The notes under the pieces were generated by a model, which was not told the DNA's origin, searched no databases, and saw only the letters and a program-made list of their open reading frames with translations. A DNA stretch of 64,000 nt from Nisaea sediminum. Its GTDB lineage: Bacteria; Pseudomonadota; Alphaproteobacteria; Thalassobaculales; Thalassobaculaceae. The DNA lies in contig NZ_JACZCQ010000001.1 in NCBI RefSeq assembly GCF_014904705.1, forward strand, positions 372,001-436,000, in the 5' to 3' direction. This document shows, in pieces, positions 53,215 to 62,497 of the stretch (positions are counted from its first letter, which is position 1; every line of letters starts with the position of its first letter). Position numbers and translations under genes: made by a program.

Positions 53215-54075
53215 CTAGCTTTGGCTTTCCCTCACGTCAGCTTCGTCCGGATGGACGGCGTCGTCCATCTCCGGTTCCACGTCGCTCGCAAGGGGCTCGG
53301 TTTCGGGGGCCGGATCGGCTTCGGTCGGTTCGTCTTCGGTCTCGGCTTCAAGCGCGACTCCGGGGGCATCCGGTTCTTCCGACGGCGGAATGTCGGAGCC
53401 GATCCCCGAGCGTGCGGGCAGGGCGGAGATCGTGCGCTCCACCATCTCGTCGATCTCGTGCCAGGTTTCGTCCAGCGAACGTTCGACCGCACCGGCCGCC
53501 CAGGAGACACGGCAGTCGGTCGCCACGAGTTCCGGGTCGCCGACCAGAACGACTTCCCCCTCGTAGCCGACGCGAGAGGCCATCAGCTGCACTTTGCTCC
53601 GCAACGGTTCTTCGATTTCCGTCGCAACGCGAATCATGACCTTCGGCTGCTCGGTCAGGAACTGGAAGGCCTGATTGATGACATGTTCTATCTGCGGCAG
53701 CTCGGTTCCGCGGACCAGTTCAGGGGCGAGCTTGCGCATGATGGTGGCGGAGAGCCGGACCGCGTCGCGCTGCATCTCGTTTGTCCATTTGCGATGCGCG
53801 TCCTTCAGCTTGCCGACCTGGGCAAGCACCCCTTCCAGGGCAACGGCGACCTGCTGCTCGATGCCCGACATCGCCGCCGACATGCCTTCCTGGCGGCCGA
53901 GCTGGTAGGAAGCCTCCTTGGCGTCGTCGACTTCTTCCTGGGTATATGTCGGAGGGGCATTGATCGCCGCTTCCTCTTCCGCGAGGCGCGCGGCTTCGGC
54001 GGCGCGGCGGAGCTTTTGCTGATACTCCTCGTCGAAAATATCATCGAACAGGAAGCGTGATTTCTGCTTCTCCAT
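53215..54075 (-). CDS. fliH: Flagellar assembly protein FliH
   Basis: A 286-residue FliH-like regulator of the export ATPase. It opens with a charged helical stretch (residues 1-65), has a central helix pair and the FliH/YscL-type C-terminal part (VMIRVATEIEEPLRSKVQLM; WAAGAVERSLDETWHEIDEMVERTI). The tail (about 220-286) is an acidic Glu/Pro/Asp-rich extension not usual in FliH. Conservation is weak, so position after fliF and before fliN supports the call. Confidence 0.85.
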   Translation of the reverse strand: MEKQKSRFLFDDIFDEEYQQKLRRAAEAARLAEEEAAINAPPTYTQEEVDDAKEASYQLGRQEGMSAAMSGIEQQVAVALEGVLAQVGKLKDAHRKWTNEMQRDAVRLSATIMRKLAPELVRGTELPQIEHVINQAFQFLTEQPKVMIRVATEIEEPLRSKVQLMASRVGYEGEVVLVGDPELVATDCRVSWAAGAVERSLDETWHEIDEMVERTISALPARSGIGSDIPPSEEPDAPGVALEAETEDEPTEADPAPETEPLASDVEPEMDDAVHPDEADVRESQS

Positions 54076-54121
54076 GTGCGTCAGCCCGTCATTCCCGTTC
54101 CGCCCATGCCCTCACGCCCAA

Positions 54122-55807
54122 TCAGCCGCCGCCGGTATTGCCGGCTTCCTGATACATCCAGTTGCGGATGATCGCCACGGCCTCTTCCGGATGTTTCTCG
54201 ACGATTTCACCGATCTTCTTCAGCGAGGAGGCGCGGACGCGTCCCTCGACCTGGTTGATGTCGATCATCTGGTCGAGAAGGCTTTCCTCCTCGTCGTCGC
54301 TTTCCAGCAACTCCGCCATGTCGGCGGTCGCGCCCGGGCCGGTCAATTGTGCGATCGCATCGGCCCCGCCGATCGCGCCAACGCCGCCGCTGGCGGCCAG
54401 CGTGGTCGGCATGGATTCGAAGAGGCGGGTGAGAACCGGGCGCACGACCAGCAGGATAACGAGCAGGCCGACCACGGCGAGGACCAGAACTTCGGCAAGC
54501 TGCAGGAACTCGTCCTTGGAGATGCCGAACAGGAGGGATCCGTCATCGAGGTCGAGCGGCTCGAGCTTGACGAATTGCATGTTGACGACTTCGACGGTGT
54601 CTCCGCGCGTGCCGTTGTAACCGACGGCGGAGCGCACGAGGGTCGCGATCTGCTCCAGTTCTTCCGGCGTGCGCGGCTGATAGACCTTGTCGCCTTCCTC
54701 GTTCTCGACATAGCGGCCATCGACCAGGACGGCGACCGACAGGTTCTGGATCTCGCCCGCTTCCTTGACGCGGTTGCGGACGGTCCGGCTGATCTCGAAG
54801 TTGACGGTTTCCTCGCTACGCGAGGATTCCGAAAGCGCGGAAAGATCTCCGGCACCGGCATTGGCCTGGGCTTCCGGCAGGTTGTTCTCGACCGAGACCG
54901 TGTCCTGCTTGTTCCGTTCCTGGGAGCTTTCGTTTTCTGAGATGGTCTGTGTCGAGCGGGCGACCTGGCTGTCCGGATCGTAGATTTCCGACTGTTCCGT
55001 GAACCGGTCGTAATCGATCTCCGCGCTGACTTCCGCGCGGACGCGGCCAAGACCGACGATGCGTTCGACCAGTTCCTCCACAGAGCCGCGCAGGCGGTTC
55101 TCGAAGGCGAGGCGCATTTCCTCGGAGCTCTGGCCCGGAAGCGCGCCGTCTTCCTCGGACGTGCCGCGCGCGAGGAGCTGGCCCCGGCTGTCGAGGATGG
55201 AAATGTTCTGCGGGTCCATTTCCGGAACCGCTGCGGCCACGAGGTGCTGGATCGCGAGGACCTGTTCGCGGCCGAGGCGGCCGGCGCCCTGGACCTGGAG
55301 AACGACGGAAGCGCTCGGCTTGCGGCGCTCGCGGCTGAACAGTTCGCGTTGCGGCAGCACGAGATGAACGCGCGCGCCGCGGACATTGTTCATCGCCCCG
55401 ATGGTGCGGGCGAGCTCGCCTTCGAGGGCGCGCACCAGATTGACGTTCTGCACGAAGTTGGTGGTGCCGAGACCGTCCGACTTGTCGAAGATCTCGTAGC
55501 CCATCGTGCCGCCGCCGGGGACGCCCTGTTCGGCGAGAGCCACCCGCAGTTTCAGCACTTCGTCGCCGGGCACGTAGACCTGTTGGCCGCCGGCCTTAAG
55601 CTCGTACTCGATGTTGCGGGATTCGAGTTCCTTGACGATCGCGCCGCTATCCGCCGGATCGAGGTCGCCATACAGCAGCGCCATCCCTCCGGTCGACAGA
55701 CGCGAGGCAAGGAAGATGAAGAAGCCCAGCACGGCGACCGCTGTGCCGACCAGGGCGGCGATGCGGATGGGGCCGAGATTTCGAAGCAAGTCGACGAGAG
55801 GATTCAT
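54122..55807 (-). CDS. fliF: Flagellar MS-ring protein FliF
   Basis: A 561-residue MS-ring protein with two membrane helices (near residues 18-38 and 435-455) flanking the large periplasmic ring-building part. Hallmarks: ALLYGDLDPADSGAIVKELE near 50, a VRALEGELARTIGAM segment and VHLVLPQRELFSRER near 145. The C-terminal cytosolic helix (VEKHPEEAVAIIRNWMYQE) is the FliG-binding tail. It is first of a leftward cluster. In most relatives fliG follows fliF, but here fliH follows after 46 bases and fliG is absent. Confidence 0.96.
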   Translation of the reverse strand: MNPLVDLLRNLGPIRIAALVGTAVAVLGFFIFLASRLSTGGMALLYGDLDPADSGAIVKELESRNIEYELKAGGQQVYVPGDEVLKLRVALAEQGVPGGGTMGYEIFDKSDGLGTTNFVQNVNLVRALEGELARTIGAMNNVRGARVHLVLPQRELFSRERRKPSASVVLQVQGAGRLGREQVLAIQHLVAAAVPEMDPQNISILDSRGQLLARGTSEEDGALPGQSSEEMRLAFENRLRGSVEELVERIVGLGRVRAEVSAEIDYDRFTEQSEIYDPDSQVARSTQTISENESSQERNKQDTVSVENNLPEAQANAGAGDLSALSESSRSEETVNFEISRTVRNRVKEAGEIQNLSVAVLVDGRYVENEEGDKVYQPRTPEELEQIATLVRSAVGYNGTRGDTVEVVNMQFVKLEPLDLDDGSLLFGISKDEFLQLAEVLVLAVVGLLVILLVVRPVLTRLFESMPTTLAASGGVGAIGGADAIAQLTGPGATADMAELLESDDEEESLLDQMIDINQVEGRVRASSLKKIGEIVEKHPEEAVAIIRNWMYQEAGNTGGG

Positions 55808-56074
55808 GGGTTAAGACCCTTGCTGTTGCGCGCAGCTGGTGCCCGGATGTTGCCCCGGGCGACTCTCACAATTAGATTGCATTTTAGACATATCTTATGA
55901 AAATTGAAAGAGTCCTCTCGGCAAAAAATGCCTAGTGACTATATCCGAGTGTGAATCGAAAGAGAACAATTAATTAGCGGCGATACTTGTGGTATTGGTT
56001 AAAGGAATGTTTCTGCGTTGATCCAACAAAGGGCCAATCTTAGAATCACCCACCGGGGTGACGGAGAAATTCTC

Positions 56075-57670
56075 ATGGTGCGGCAATCGGCGACCCAAGG
56101 TCAGTCTGACAATGGCGTGAATCCGAAATCGGGAGAGCGTGCGGAGGCAGGGTCATTTCAGGGGATGTTGGATGTCTCCCGGACACGGCACCGTAAGTTG
56201 AATAGTCAAGCCGTAGAAATGCTCAATGCCTCCGAGTGGGAGAAAGCGCGGAAGATTTTCATGCAGGTCCTCGATGAGAACGAGGAGGACGCGACGGCTC
56301 TGCATGGTGTCGGCATTGTTGCCCGCAAGATGGGGCGTCTTGAGGTCGCCCGTGAGCTGATGCAGCGTGCGCTCAAATTTGAGCCTCGCAATCACATGAT
56401 CATGAGCAATCTGGGTGTGGTCCAGGAGGATCTGAAAGATTACGAGGGGGCGCTCAAGAGTTTCCGCGCCGCTGCGCGCGCGGCGCCAAAAGTTCCAGAA
56501 TACCATGTTAACCAAGCGAGCGTGCTCTCCAAGATGAACCGGCGATCTGAGGCATTGATCGCAAATCGCAAGGCATTCGAACTGGGTATCCGGAAAGCGG
56601 AACCGTTGACCAACTTGGGTGTCATGCTGGCCGACATCGGTGATTTCGCGCAGGCGGAAAAATATTTTCGCAAGGCGCTGGAGATCGATCCTGAAAACGC
56701 CCACGCCCACCATAACTTCGGTACGGTCCTGCTGCGGCAAGGTCGCTGGGATGAAGCTTGGTTCCACTCGGAATGGCGAATGGCCGGATCGACGTTTTTG
56801 CCGGAGAGCAAAGCTAAGCGTGCCTTTGCTCAACCGCTTTGGAATGGCAACCCATTTCATGGCGCCCGTCTGTTTCTCTATGCGGAGCAGGGGATTGGGG
56901 ATGAGATCCGTTTTGCGAGCATGATTCCAGAGGCTATCGCGCGTGGCGGAGAGGTCGTGGTCGAGTGCGAACGCCGGCTCGTCACGCTGTTTCAACGCTC
57001 CTTTCCAGAGACCAGAGTCGTTCCGGCAAATTATTGGCCTGCCGAGCGAGGGGTCGAACCTTTCGATATCGTTTTGCCGTTCGGATCGCTCGGGCGCTTG
57101 TTCCGTACGAGCCAGGACGCGTTTCCGGAACATTCGGGCTATATCAAGCCGGATCTGGCACTTGTCGCGGAATTCAGAGATCGTCTCAAGGCCGCAGGAC
57201 CGGGACCATATGTGGGGCTTTGCTGGCGAAGCGGCCTCTCCGGAGCGTATCGTAACGAGTATTACGCTGCGATCGAGGACATGGCGCCGATCCTGAAGGT
57301 CAAAGGTGTGACCTTCGTGAACCTGCAATATGACGCTACTGCTGACGAATTGGAGGCGGCGCATAATATTTCGGGAGTAGATCTCGTCCGTTGGGACGAT
57401 GTCGATCTCAAGATGGATCTGGAAAAGGCCGCGGCCTTGACCAGTTGTATGGACTTGGTCGTCAGCCCGGCCACGTCGGTCTCCGTCATGGCCGGAGCGA
57501 TTGGCATCGAGACGCTTGAATTCCGACCGTTTCCGGTTGCCGATACATATTTCCGCAAAGGCCGCTGCACCTGGTTCCCGAGCGTGCGCTACGTCGCGAA
57601 GCGGCAATCGGAGAAATGGAATAAGGTGCTTCGGAAGATTGCCGGGGAAGTCGCGGCTCTCCCTGACTAG
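56075..57670 (+). CDS. TPR protein with glycosyltransferase-like C-terminal domain (possible flagellin glycosyltransferase, FlmG-like)
   Basis: A 531-residue protein. Residues about 40-235 hold several TPR repeats (for example AEKYFRKALEIDPENAHAHH). Residues about 250-530 form a GT-B-like domain with LFLYAEQGIGDEIRFASMIP, VGLCWRSG and VVSPATSVSVMAGAIG, as in TPR proteins with GT9/heptosyltransferase-like ends. FlmG of Caulobacter has the same layout and glycosylates flagellin. Its place between fliF and sciP, beside hook and flagellin genes, supports that role; it remains inference. Start at 56075 (MVRQSAT) is chosen for GACGGAGAAA before the ATG. Confidence 0.78.
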   Translation: MVRQSATQGQSDNGVNPKSGERAEAGSFQGMLDVSRTRHRKLNSQAVEMLNASEWEKARKIFMQVLDENEEDATALHGVGIVARKMGRLEVARELMQRALKFEPRNHMIMSNLGVVQEDLKDYEGALKSFRAAARAAPKVPEYHVNQASVLSKMNRRSEALIANRKAFELGIRKAEPLTNLGVMLADIGDFAQAEKYFRKALEIDPENAHAHHNFGTVLLRQGRWDEAWFHSEWRMAGSTFLPESKAKRAFAQPLWNGNPFHGARLFLYAEQGIGDEIRFASMIPEAIARGGEVVVECERRLVTLFQRSFPETRVVPANYWPAERGVEPFDIVLPFGSLGRLFRTSQDAFPEHSGYIKPDLALVAEFRDRLKAAGPGPYVGLCWRSGLSGAYRNEYYAAIEDMAPILKVKGVTFVNLQYDATADELEAAHNISGVDLVRWDDVDLKMDLEKAAALTSCMDLVVSPATSVSVMAGAIGIETLEFRPFPVADTYFRKGRCTWFPSVRYVAKRQSEKWNKVLRKIAGEVAALPD

Positions 57671-57679
57671 AGGGCTCTC

Positions 57680-57991
57680 TCAGGCTCCTCCATGGCGCCG
57701 CGACGCGCGCCTGTAGTCCTGGATACGTGTGGCGCGAAGGGCGCGAGTCCCGTGGACCTTGATGAGTTCCCGCCAGTTCGAAAACTCCTCGTGGCTCAGG
57801 CTGTAGCGTTCGCAGGCCTGTTCTAGCGTGATGGTGCCGTCCTCGACGGCCCGAACGACTTGCGCTTTCCGGCTCACGACCCATCGTTTCGTGTTGGCTG
57901 GCGGAAGGCCGGCGAAGGCGGCACCGTCGGCGTCGGCTTCTGCGGGTTCGTGTTGCGCCGCCATTTTCTCAATGTTCTCGTCTGCGGACAT
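57680..57991 (-). CDS. sciP: CtrA inhibitory protein SciP (DUF1153)
   Basis: A 103-residue protein that matches DUF1153/SciP: RWVVSRKAQVVRAVEDG, then LEQACERYSLSHEEFSNW and ALRATRIQDYRR. The helix-turn-helix-like core is as in Caulobacter SciP (93 residues), which binds CtrA and blocks recruitment of RNA polymerase. The start at 57991 has only a GAAGAG before it. An AGGAGG lies further upstream (near 58040) without a suitable start codon, so the true start is uncertain by about 30 codons. It is convergent with the TPR gene. Confidence 0.87.
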   Translation of the reverse strand: MSADENIEKMAAQHEPAEADADGAAFAGLPPANTKRWVVSRKAQVVRAVEDGTITLEQACERYSLSHEEFSNWRELIKVHGTRALRATRIQDYRRASRRHGGA

Positions 57992-58091
57992 CTCTTCAAT
58001 GCATGCTGAAATGCTGATGAACCGAGAATAAGTGCTGCCTCCTAAGGAATAGTTAAAATGCGATCTTTCTCGCGAAGGAGACATTTGCGGT

Positions 58092-58119
58092 AAAAAAAAG
58101 CCCCGGCTGACGCCGGGGC
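58092..58119 (-). terminator. Rho-independent terminator after flgE
   Basis: Reading leftward, GCCCCGGC pairs with GCCGGGGC around a four-base loop, followed by eight T residues. It ends the leftward fliK-flgD-flgE operon, 38 bases past the flgE stop, and should shield sciP from read-through. On the plus strand there is no T-run. Confidence 0.92.
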
Positions 58120-58156
58120 AAAAAAACTGACGGTAGAAATCGGATGGAGGCGATGC

Positions 58157-59461
58157 CTACCGCTTGATGCGGATGATCTCGTCCAGCAATTCGTCGCCTG
58201 TGGTGATAATCCGGGTCGATGCCGAATAGGCGCGCTGGGTGATGATCAGATCGGTGAACTCTGTCGCGATATCGGTGGTGGAGTTCTCCAGCGAGCCGGA
58301 CTGGATACGGCCGGTACCGCCGCTGGTCGGGGTGCTGAGAACGATGTCACCGGACGTTGAGGTCACGCGGTATGCGTTACCGTTCACCGAATCAAGCTGC
58401 GTTGCTGACGGTACGGTGCCGATCGGCAACCTGTAGATGTTCCGCGATTGTCCGTTGGCGAAGTTTGCCGAGACCAATCCATCTTCCGATATCGAGACTC
58501 CGATCAGCGCGGATGGCCCTGAACCATCTTGGTTCAATAGCGAGGTTTCGAATTCCCCGTCAAACTGCGACATTCCTGTTGGTTGTCCGTAAGTCCCCCA
58601 GTTGATCGTGATCGTCGCGTTTTCGACCGTCCGGCCGAAATCGGCGGCGTTAATCGTCAGGGTTTCCGTTGCTGCCTGGTTCGTAGTGCCGCTTGCGCCG
58701 GCAACTGCAAGCAGACTGCCGTCGGGGTTGAAGACCATTGTCTGCGTGGTACCGATGACGGTTGCGACCGCGCTGACGGTCCCCGGATTGCGGACCAGCT
58801 GGTAGGCATAGGTCCAGGTGTTGTCGGCTGCTGCCTTTGTCCAGGTTGTTTCGAGCAAATAGTCGAAGCCCTGCGAGTCATAAATCGTGATGTTCGTGAC
58901 AGCCGTCGTGCCGGTCGAGGCTCCCGCCGGGAGGTTGGCGTTGATGGAGACATCATCTGTCGCGTTCGCGATCTGGCCGAACTGGGAAAGGTCGACCGTC
59001 TCGAGGCTGGTCAGCAGGTCGCGCGTGTCCTGGTTGACGATGTTGCCGGTCACGTCGGTTCGCCAGCCCTGAAGGTAGTAACCGGCGGTGTTCACCAGAC
59101 GGCCGTTCTCGTCGGTGTTGAAGGCGCCGGCCCGGGTCAACAGATATTCGTCGTCGGACCCTGGATTGGACGCTTCGTTGACAACGAAGAAGCCATTACC
59201 GTCGACGGCAATGTCGGTGGTGCTGTTGGTCGCTTGCAGCAGGCCCTGGCGTTCCGGGTTCGTAAGCGGTTTCGCCTGCACGCCGCCCGGGGTGAAAGCC
59301 GTCGCGGTGGGGCTGCGGGTCACAAGCGTCTGGAAACGCGCGTTTGTTTCCTTGTAGCCGACCGTCTGCGAGTTGGCGATGTTGTCGGAAATAATACCGA
59401 ACGCGGTAGCCTGAGCGCCGATCGACGCCACGCCCGCGAAAAGTCCGCCGGTAACACTCAT
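58157..59461 (-). CDS. flgE: Flagellar hook protein FlgE
   Basis: A 434-residue hook protein. The N-terminal rod/hook helix SVTGGLFAGVASIGAQATAFGIISDNIANSQT (quoted only in part) is the flg_bb_rod start, and the C-terminal ENSTTDIATEFTDLIITQR...STRIITTGDELLDE is the matching end. GNGFFVVNE and LTRAGAFNTDENGRLVNTAGYYLQGW lie in the middle. GGAGGACTAG precedes the ATG. It is last of three genes in the hook operon. Confidence 0.96.
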   Translation of the reverse strand: MSVTGGLFAGVASIGAQATAFGIISDNIANSQTVGYKETNARFQTLVTRSPTATAFTPGGVQAKPLTNPERQGLLQATNSTTDIAVDGNGFFVVNEASNPGSDDEYLLTRAGAFNTDENGRLVNTAGYYLQGWRTDVTGNIVNQDTRDLLTSLETVDLSQFGQIANATDDVSINANLPAGASTGTTAVTNITIYDSQGFDYLLETTWTKAAADNTWTYAYQLVRNPGTVSAVATVIGTTQTMVFNPDGSLLAVAGASGTTNQAATETLTINAADFGRTVENATITINWGTYGQPTGMSQFDGEFETSLLNQDGSGPSALIGVSISEDGLVSANFANGQSRNIYRLPIGTVPSATQLDSVNGNAYRVTSTSGDIVLSTPTSGGTGRIQSGSLENSTTDIATEFTDLIITQRAYSASTRIITTGDELLDEIIRIKR

Positions 59462-59572
59462 GTCTAGTCCTCCATTCCAGTGGCCGGGACGTCAGTCTCG
59501 ACCGTTTCTACCGATGGCGCCGGTCTGGCGCCGTGGCCGGGGGCATCGCTCTGGCCGCCCGGTCCTTCCGCC

Positions 59573-60238
59573 TTAGGTGGCGGAAACTCGCGTTACTTGA
59601 TCCATCTTGACGATCACGTTGCCGACCAGAAGGCTCGGGCCTTCCTCGCCAGTGACCACGCCGGTCACGAGGCCGATGGATTCGATCTGGGTCTCGACCG
59701 TGTCGTTGTTCTTGTCGAGGGCGCCGACCCGTACGGAATAGGCTCCATTCGGTTGTTGCTCGCCGGCATTGTTCTTGCCGTCCCAGACGAATTCGTGGCG
59801 TGTATCGGGGGTTGTGTCGCCGTCGGTCGTGTAGACAAGCAGGCCGTCTTCGTTGAACACATTGATCGCAACGGAGTCCGCGTTCTCGTCGACCTTGTAT
59901 CCCCAGGTCGCGCCTTCGTCGGTCAGCGTGGTCGTGTTGCCGTTGAAGATCACCTTCTGGTCGATATAGCCGACCGCTGCGGTGTTCGAGTTCGCGACCT
60001 GCGCGCTGACGAGCTTGCCGAGAGACTTGTTGGTCTCGATCTGCTGTTCGACGGAGGTGAACTGGACCAACTGGTTGGTCATCTCGTTCGAGTCCATCGG
60101 GCTCGTCGGATCCTGGTTCTGCAGCTGGGTCAGGAACAGCGTCAGGAACTGGTTCCGTTGTTCCTCAAGGCGCTCTTCGGTCGTCTGTTCGGTCGCCCAG
60201 ATGCTTGCGTCGCCAGTGCTTGATACAGAGCTCACCAT
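59573..60238 (-). CDS. flgD: Flagellar hook assembly scaffold FlgD
   Basis: A 221-residue hook cap protein. The N-terminal FLTLFLTQLQNQDPTSPMDSNEMT region is the FlgD signature near residues 30-55, followed by VEQQIETNKSLG and a FlgD Ig/tudor-like domain (VFNEDGLLVYT; RHEFVWDGKNNAGEQ). It is needed for polymerising FlgE. TAGGAGGCG before the ATG is a very strong ribosome site. A gap of 111 bases to flgE holds no gene. Confidence 0.95.
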   Translation of the reverse strand: MVSSVSSTGDASIWATEQTTEERLEEQRNQFLTLFLTQLQNQDPTSPMDSNEMTNQLVQFTSVEQQIETNKSLGKLVSAQVANSNTAAVGYIDQKVIFNGNTTTLTDEGATWGYKVDENADSVAINVFNEDGLLVYTTDGDTTPDTRHEFVWDGKNNAGEQQPNGAYSVRVGALDKNNDTVETQIESIGLVTGVVTGEEGPSLLVGNVIVKMDQVTRVSAT

Positions 60239-60250
60239 GTCCGTCGCCTC

Positions 60251-62461
60251 CTAGGCCACCATGTTCAGCGAACCGTCTTCGCCGACACCGTTCTGTTCAG
60301 TCCCTGCGGTGGCCGTCGCGAGCTGTTCTTCTTCAGCCGTCAGGTCGCCGCCCGCTTCAGAGTGGGAACCGTTCCCGGTTCCGGCATTCTGTTGTCCCTC
60401 GTTGGTGTTGCCGCCTCGCATCTGGAATTCGAGGCCTTCACCATCGGTCTTGAATCCTGCGTCTTGCAAAGCCTGTTCCAAATGACGGGCATCGCGCTGC
60501 AAAAGGTGCAAAGTTTCCGGTTTTTCGACCGTCACAATCCCCCGAACGCCGCCGTCAGAACCGAATTCGAGGCGAACCTCGACCTTGCCGAGTTCGGACG
60601 GATTGAGCTGGATCTTGATCTTGTCGAGGCCGCCCTCGGCAGCTTTGACCAGTTTCACCTTGACCTGCTCGGCGGGGCTGCTCGGCAAAGACTGCCGGGT
60701 CTCGGAAGCGGGCGCACTGCGCTCGGTTCCCGCTGTCCTGAGGCTGTCGCCGAAGCTGCTGCCGGTGCTCGTGGACGGGGCATCGGCGGTACGCGCCGTG
60801 CCGCCCGTGTTCGTACCGGGCTCGCTCAGGCTGCTCTGGCCCGTACCGCCCTGCGACCGGCCGCCCATTGTCATCTCCGTGGAACCGACCGGCATCTGGC
60901 CCGGCATGGGAGCCGGAGCGGCGCCGGTGTTCGGCGTCGTGGACTGGACGGTGTTGGCTGCAACGTTGATCGATGCCGCTGCCTGACCGGCATTGGCGGT
61001 GCTCTGAGCAGAGGCTTTCTCAACTGCCGAAGTCACCGCATTGCTCTGCGGGGCCGCGCCAAGAGCGTTGGAGCGCGGGACCCGGCTGTTCAAAGCCGTG
61101 ACGGCGGCTATGGTCTCGCTCTGCGACGGGATGAAGCTCTGCTTCGATCGTCCGCTGTCGGCAGCCGTCCGGTTGTTGGCGATCAGCACCGAGGCATCCG
61201 ACGAGACTTGCGGCTTTGTCGCGGCCGGATTCTCGATTTCGATCTTCGGCAAGTTCTGAGCGGCCGCATTGGCCGCAGCGGTTTGCTTACCCCGGGCGGC
61301 CTGCGGCGCCGCTGTCTTCATGTCCGAAGCGATCGTCTGCGGTCCGCTGGACTTGCCGTTCGTTGTGGCCGCGGCCACCGCTTGAGCCGCGCGTGCAGAA
61401 GCCTCGGAGGGGAGCTCCGCTGCCGGCTTCGCAGTGCCGTTCGCTGCTGAAGTTGCCGTCTGGACGCCCGGTTTTTGCGGCGGCCAAGGCACCGGAAGCG
61501 TGAAGGAGGTCTTGTCCTCTGCCCCGTTGGCAGCCGCCGGAGTCTGGGGCGGCGCCGCTTTCGGCTGCGTCAGCTTTTGAAGAGCAGCGAGCTTCGGATC
61601 GGCAATTGTGCGTACCGGCTCTGCAACCGCTTTGTCCGCGGGTTTATCGGCAGCTCCGTTCTTCGCCGCGGCATCTTGCGCGGCCGCCGCCGGCGCGGCT
61701 GCATTCTGGCTTTGAGCCTCGACCGGGGTTTGAGCCTGAGCCGGGGTGTTTGCGGCCTCACTTGCCTGAGGGATTGTGGTTTGCGCTTTTGCAGCCGTTT
61801 CGCCCGAAGCCGCTGCGGGAGCATCGGTCGCTGCACTCTTCTTAACTTCCGCGAGCTCTGCCGATCCGTCGGCAGGGGAGGTCTGCCCGGCGGCTTCCGC
61901 GGCTTCGCCGGTTTGCTGCGGGCCAGCCGCACCCTTGCCTGCCGCATTCGGCTCGGCCTGCGCCGGCTCGGCGTCATTGACGGTCGCGCTTGATTCTACG
62001 GTCGTAGGCGCCTTCGCATTCTCGCCGGTCTCGGGCGTTTCTGTCTTTGTTCGCGCTTCGGCGGCGGCCGTATCCTGTTCCGGAGGGCCCTGGACAGCAT
62101 CGGCCTGCTTCGCGCGCGCTGGCTTCGCATCGGCGTCGTCCGTGTTCCGGGAGGCGCCGGACGCAGTGGTCTTGCCCGAATTCGCTTCGGCCTTTTTATT
62201 GTCGTCGGCTGGCCTTGCCTCCGAGCGATCGGTTTCGCGCGGTTGATCCTGGCGGGAGTCCGTCGCTTCTGTGCGCGTGCCGCGCTCGCGGTGTGCCGAG
62301 TCCGCAGGCCGGACTTCCGACGTATCCTTGCGTTCGTAATCTTCGAGCCTGAACTTGGGGCGATCCGCTTTCCGGGACGCAATCGGATCAAACGGCAACG
62401 CGCTGCTGCGCTTTCCGGTCACGCCAATTGCGTAGTCCTGCGTATTCGATACGGGAGACAT
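60251..62461 (-). CDS. fliK: Flagellar hook-length control protein FliK
   Basis: A 736-residue protein. About 600 residues are low-complexity Ala/Thr/Gln/Glu/Lys, probably a molecular ruler. The C-terminal Flg_hook domain (about 610-700) has KIKIQLNPSELGKVEVRLE, the family hallmark, then LLQRDARHLEQALQDAGF. It measures hook length and triggers export switching with FlhB. A near-consensus sigma-54 site lies 37 bases upstream. First gene of fliK-flgD-flgE; the stop is 12 bases before flgD. Confidence 0.92.
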   Translation of the reverse strand: MSPVSNTQDYAIGVTGKRSSALPFDPIASRKADRPKFRLEDYERKDTSEVRPADSAHRERGTRTEATDSRQDQPRETDRSEARPADDNKKAEANSGKTTASGASRNTDDADAKPARAKQADAVQGPPEQDTAAAEARTKTETPETGENAKAPTTVESSATVNDAEPAQAEPNAAGKGAAGPQQTGEAAEAAGQTSPADGSAELAEVKKSAATDAPAAASGETAAKAQTTIPQASEAANTPAQAQTPVEAQSQNAAAPAAAAQDAAAKNGAADKPADKAVAEPVRTIADPKLAALQKLTQPKAAPPQTPAAANGAEDKTSFTLPVPWPPQKPGVQTATSAANGTAKPAAELPSEASARAAQAVAAATTNGKSSGPQTIASDMKTAAPQAARGKQTAAANAAAQNLPKIEIENPAATKPQVSSDASVLIANNRTAADSGRSKQSFIPSQSETIAAVTALNSRVPRSNALGAAPQSNAVTSAVEKASAQSTANAGQAAASINVAANTVQSTTPNTGAAPAPMPGQMPVGSTEMTMGGRSQGGTGQSSLSEPGTNTGGTARTADAPSTSTGSSFGDSLRTAGTERSAPASETRQSLPSSPAEQVKVKLVKAAEGGLDKIKIQLNPSELGKVEVRLEFGSDGGVRGIVTVEKPETLHLLQRDARHLEQALQDAGFKTDGEGLEFQMRGGNTNEGQQNAGTGNGSHSEAGGDLTAEEEQLATATAGTEQNGVGEDGSLNMVA

Positions 62462-62497
62462 GGCTTGTCCTCGCGCGTTATGTCGGTGTTTTAGGAA

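Noticed and set aside
51318-53639. Open frame (773 codons) antisense across flbD, motA-like and fliN
   Set aside because: Spans three well-supported genes on the other strand and has no motif of its own.
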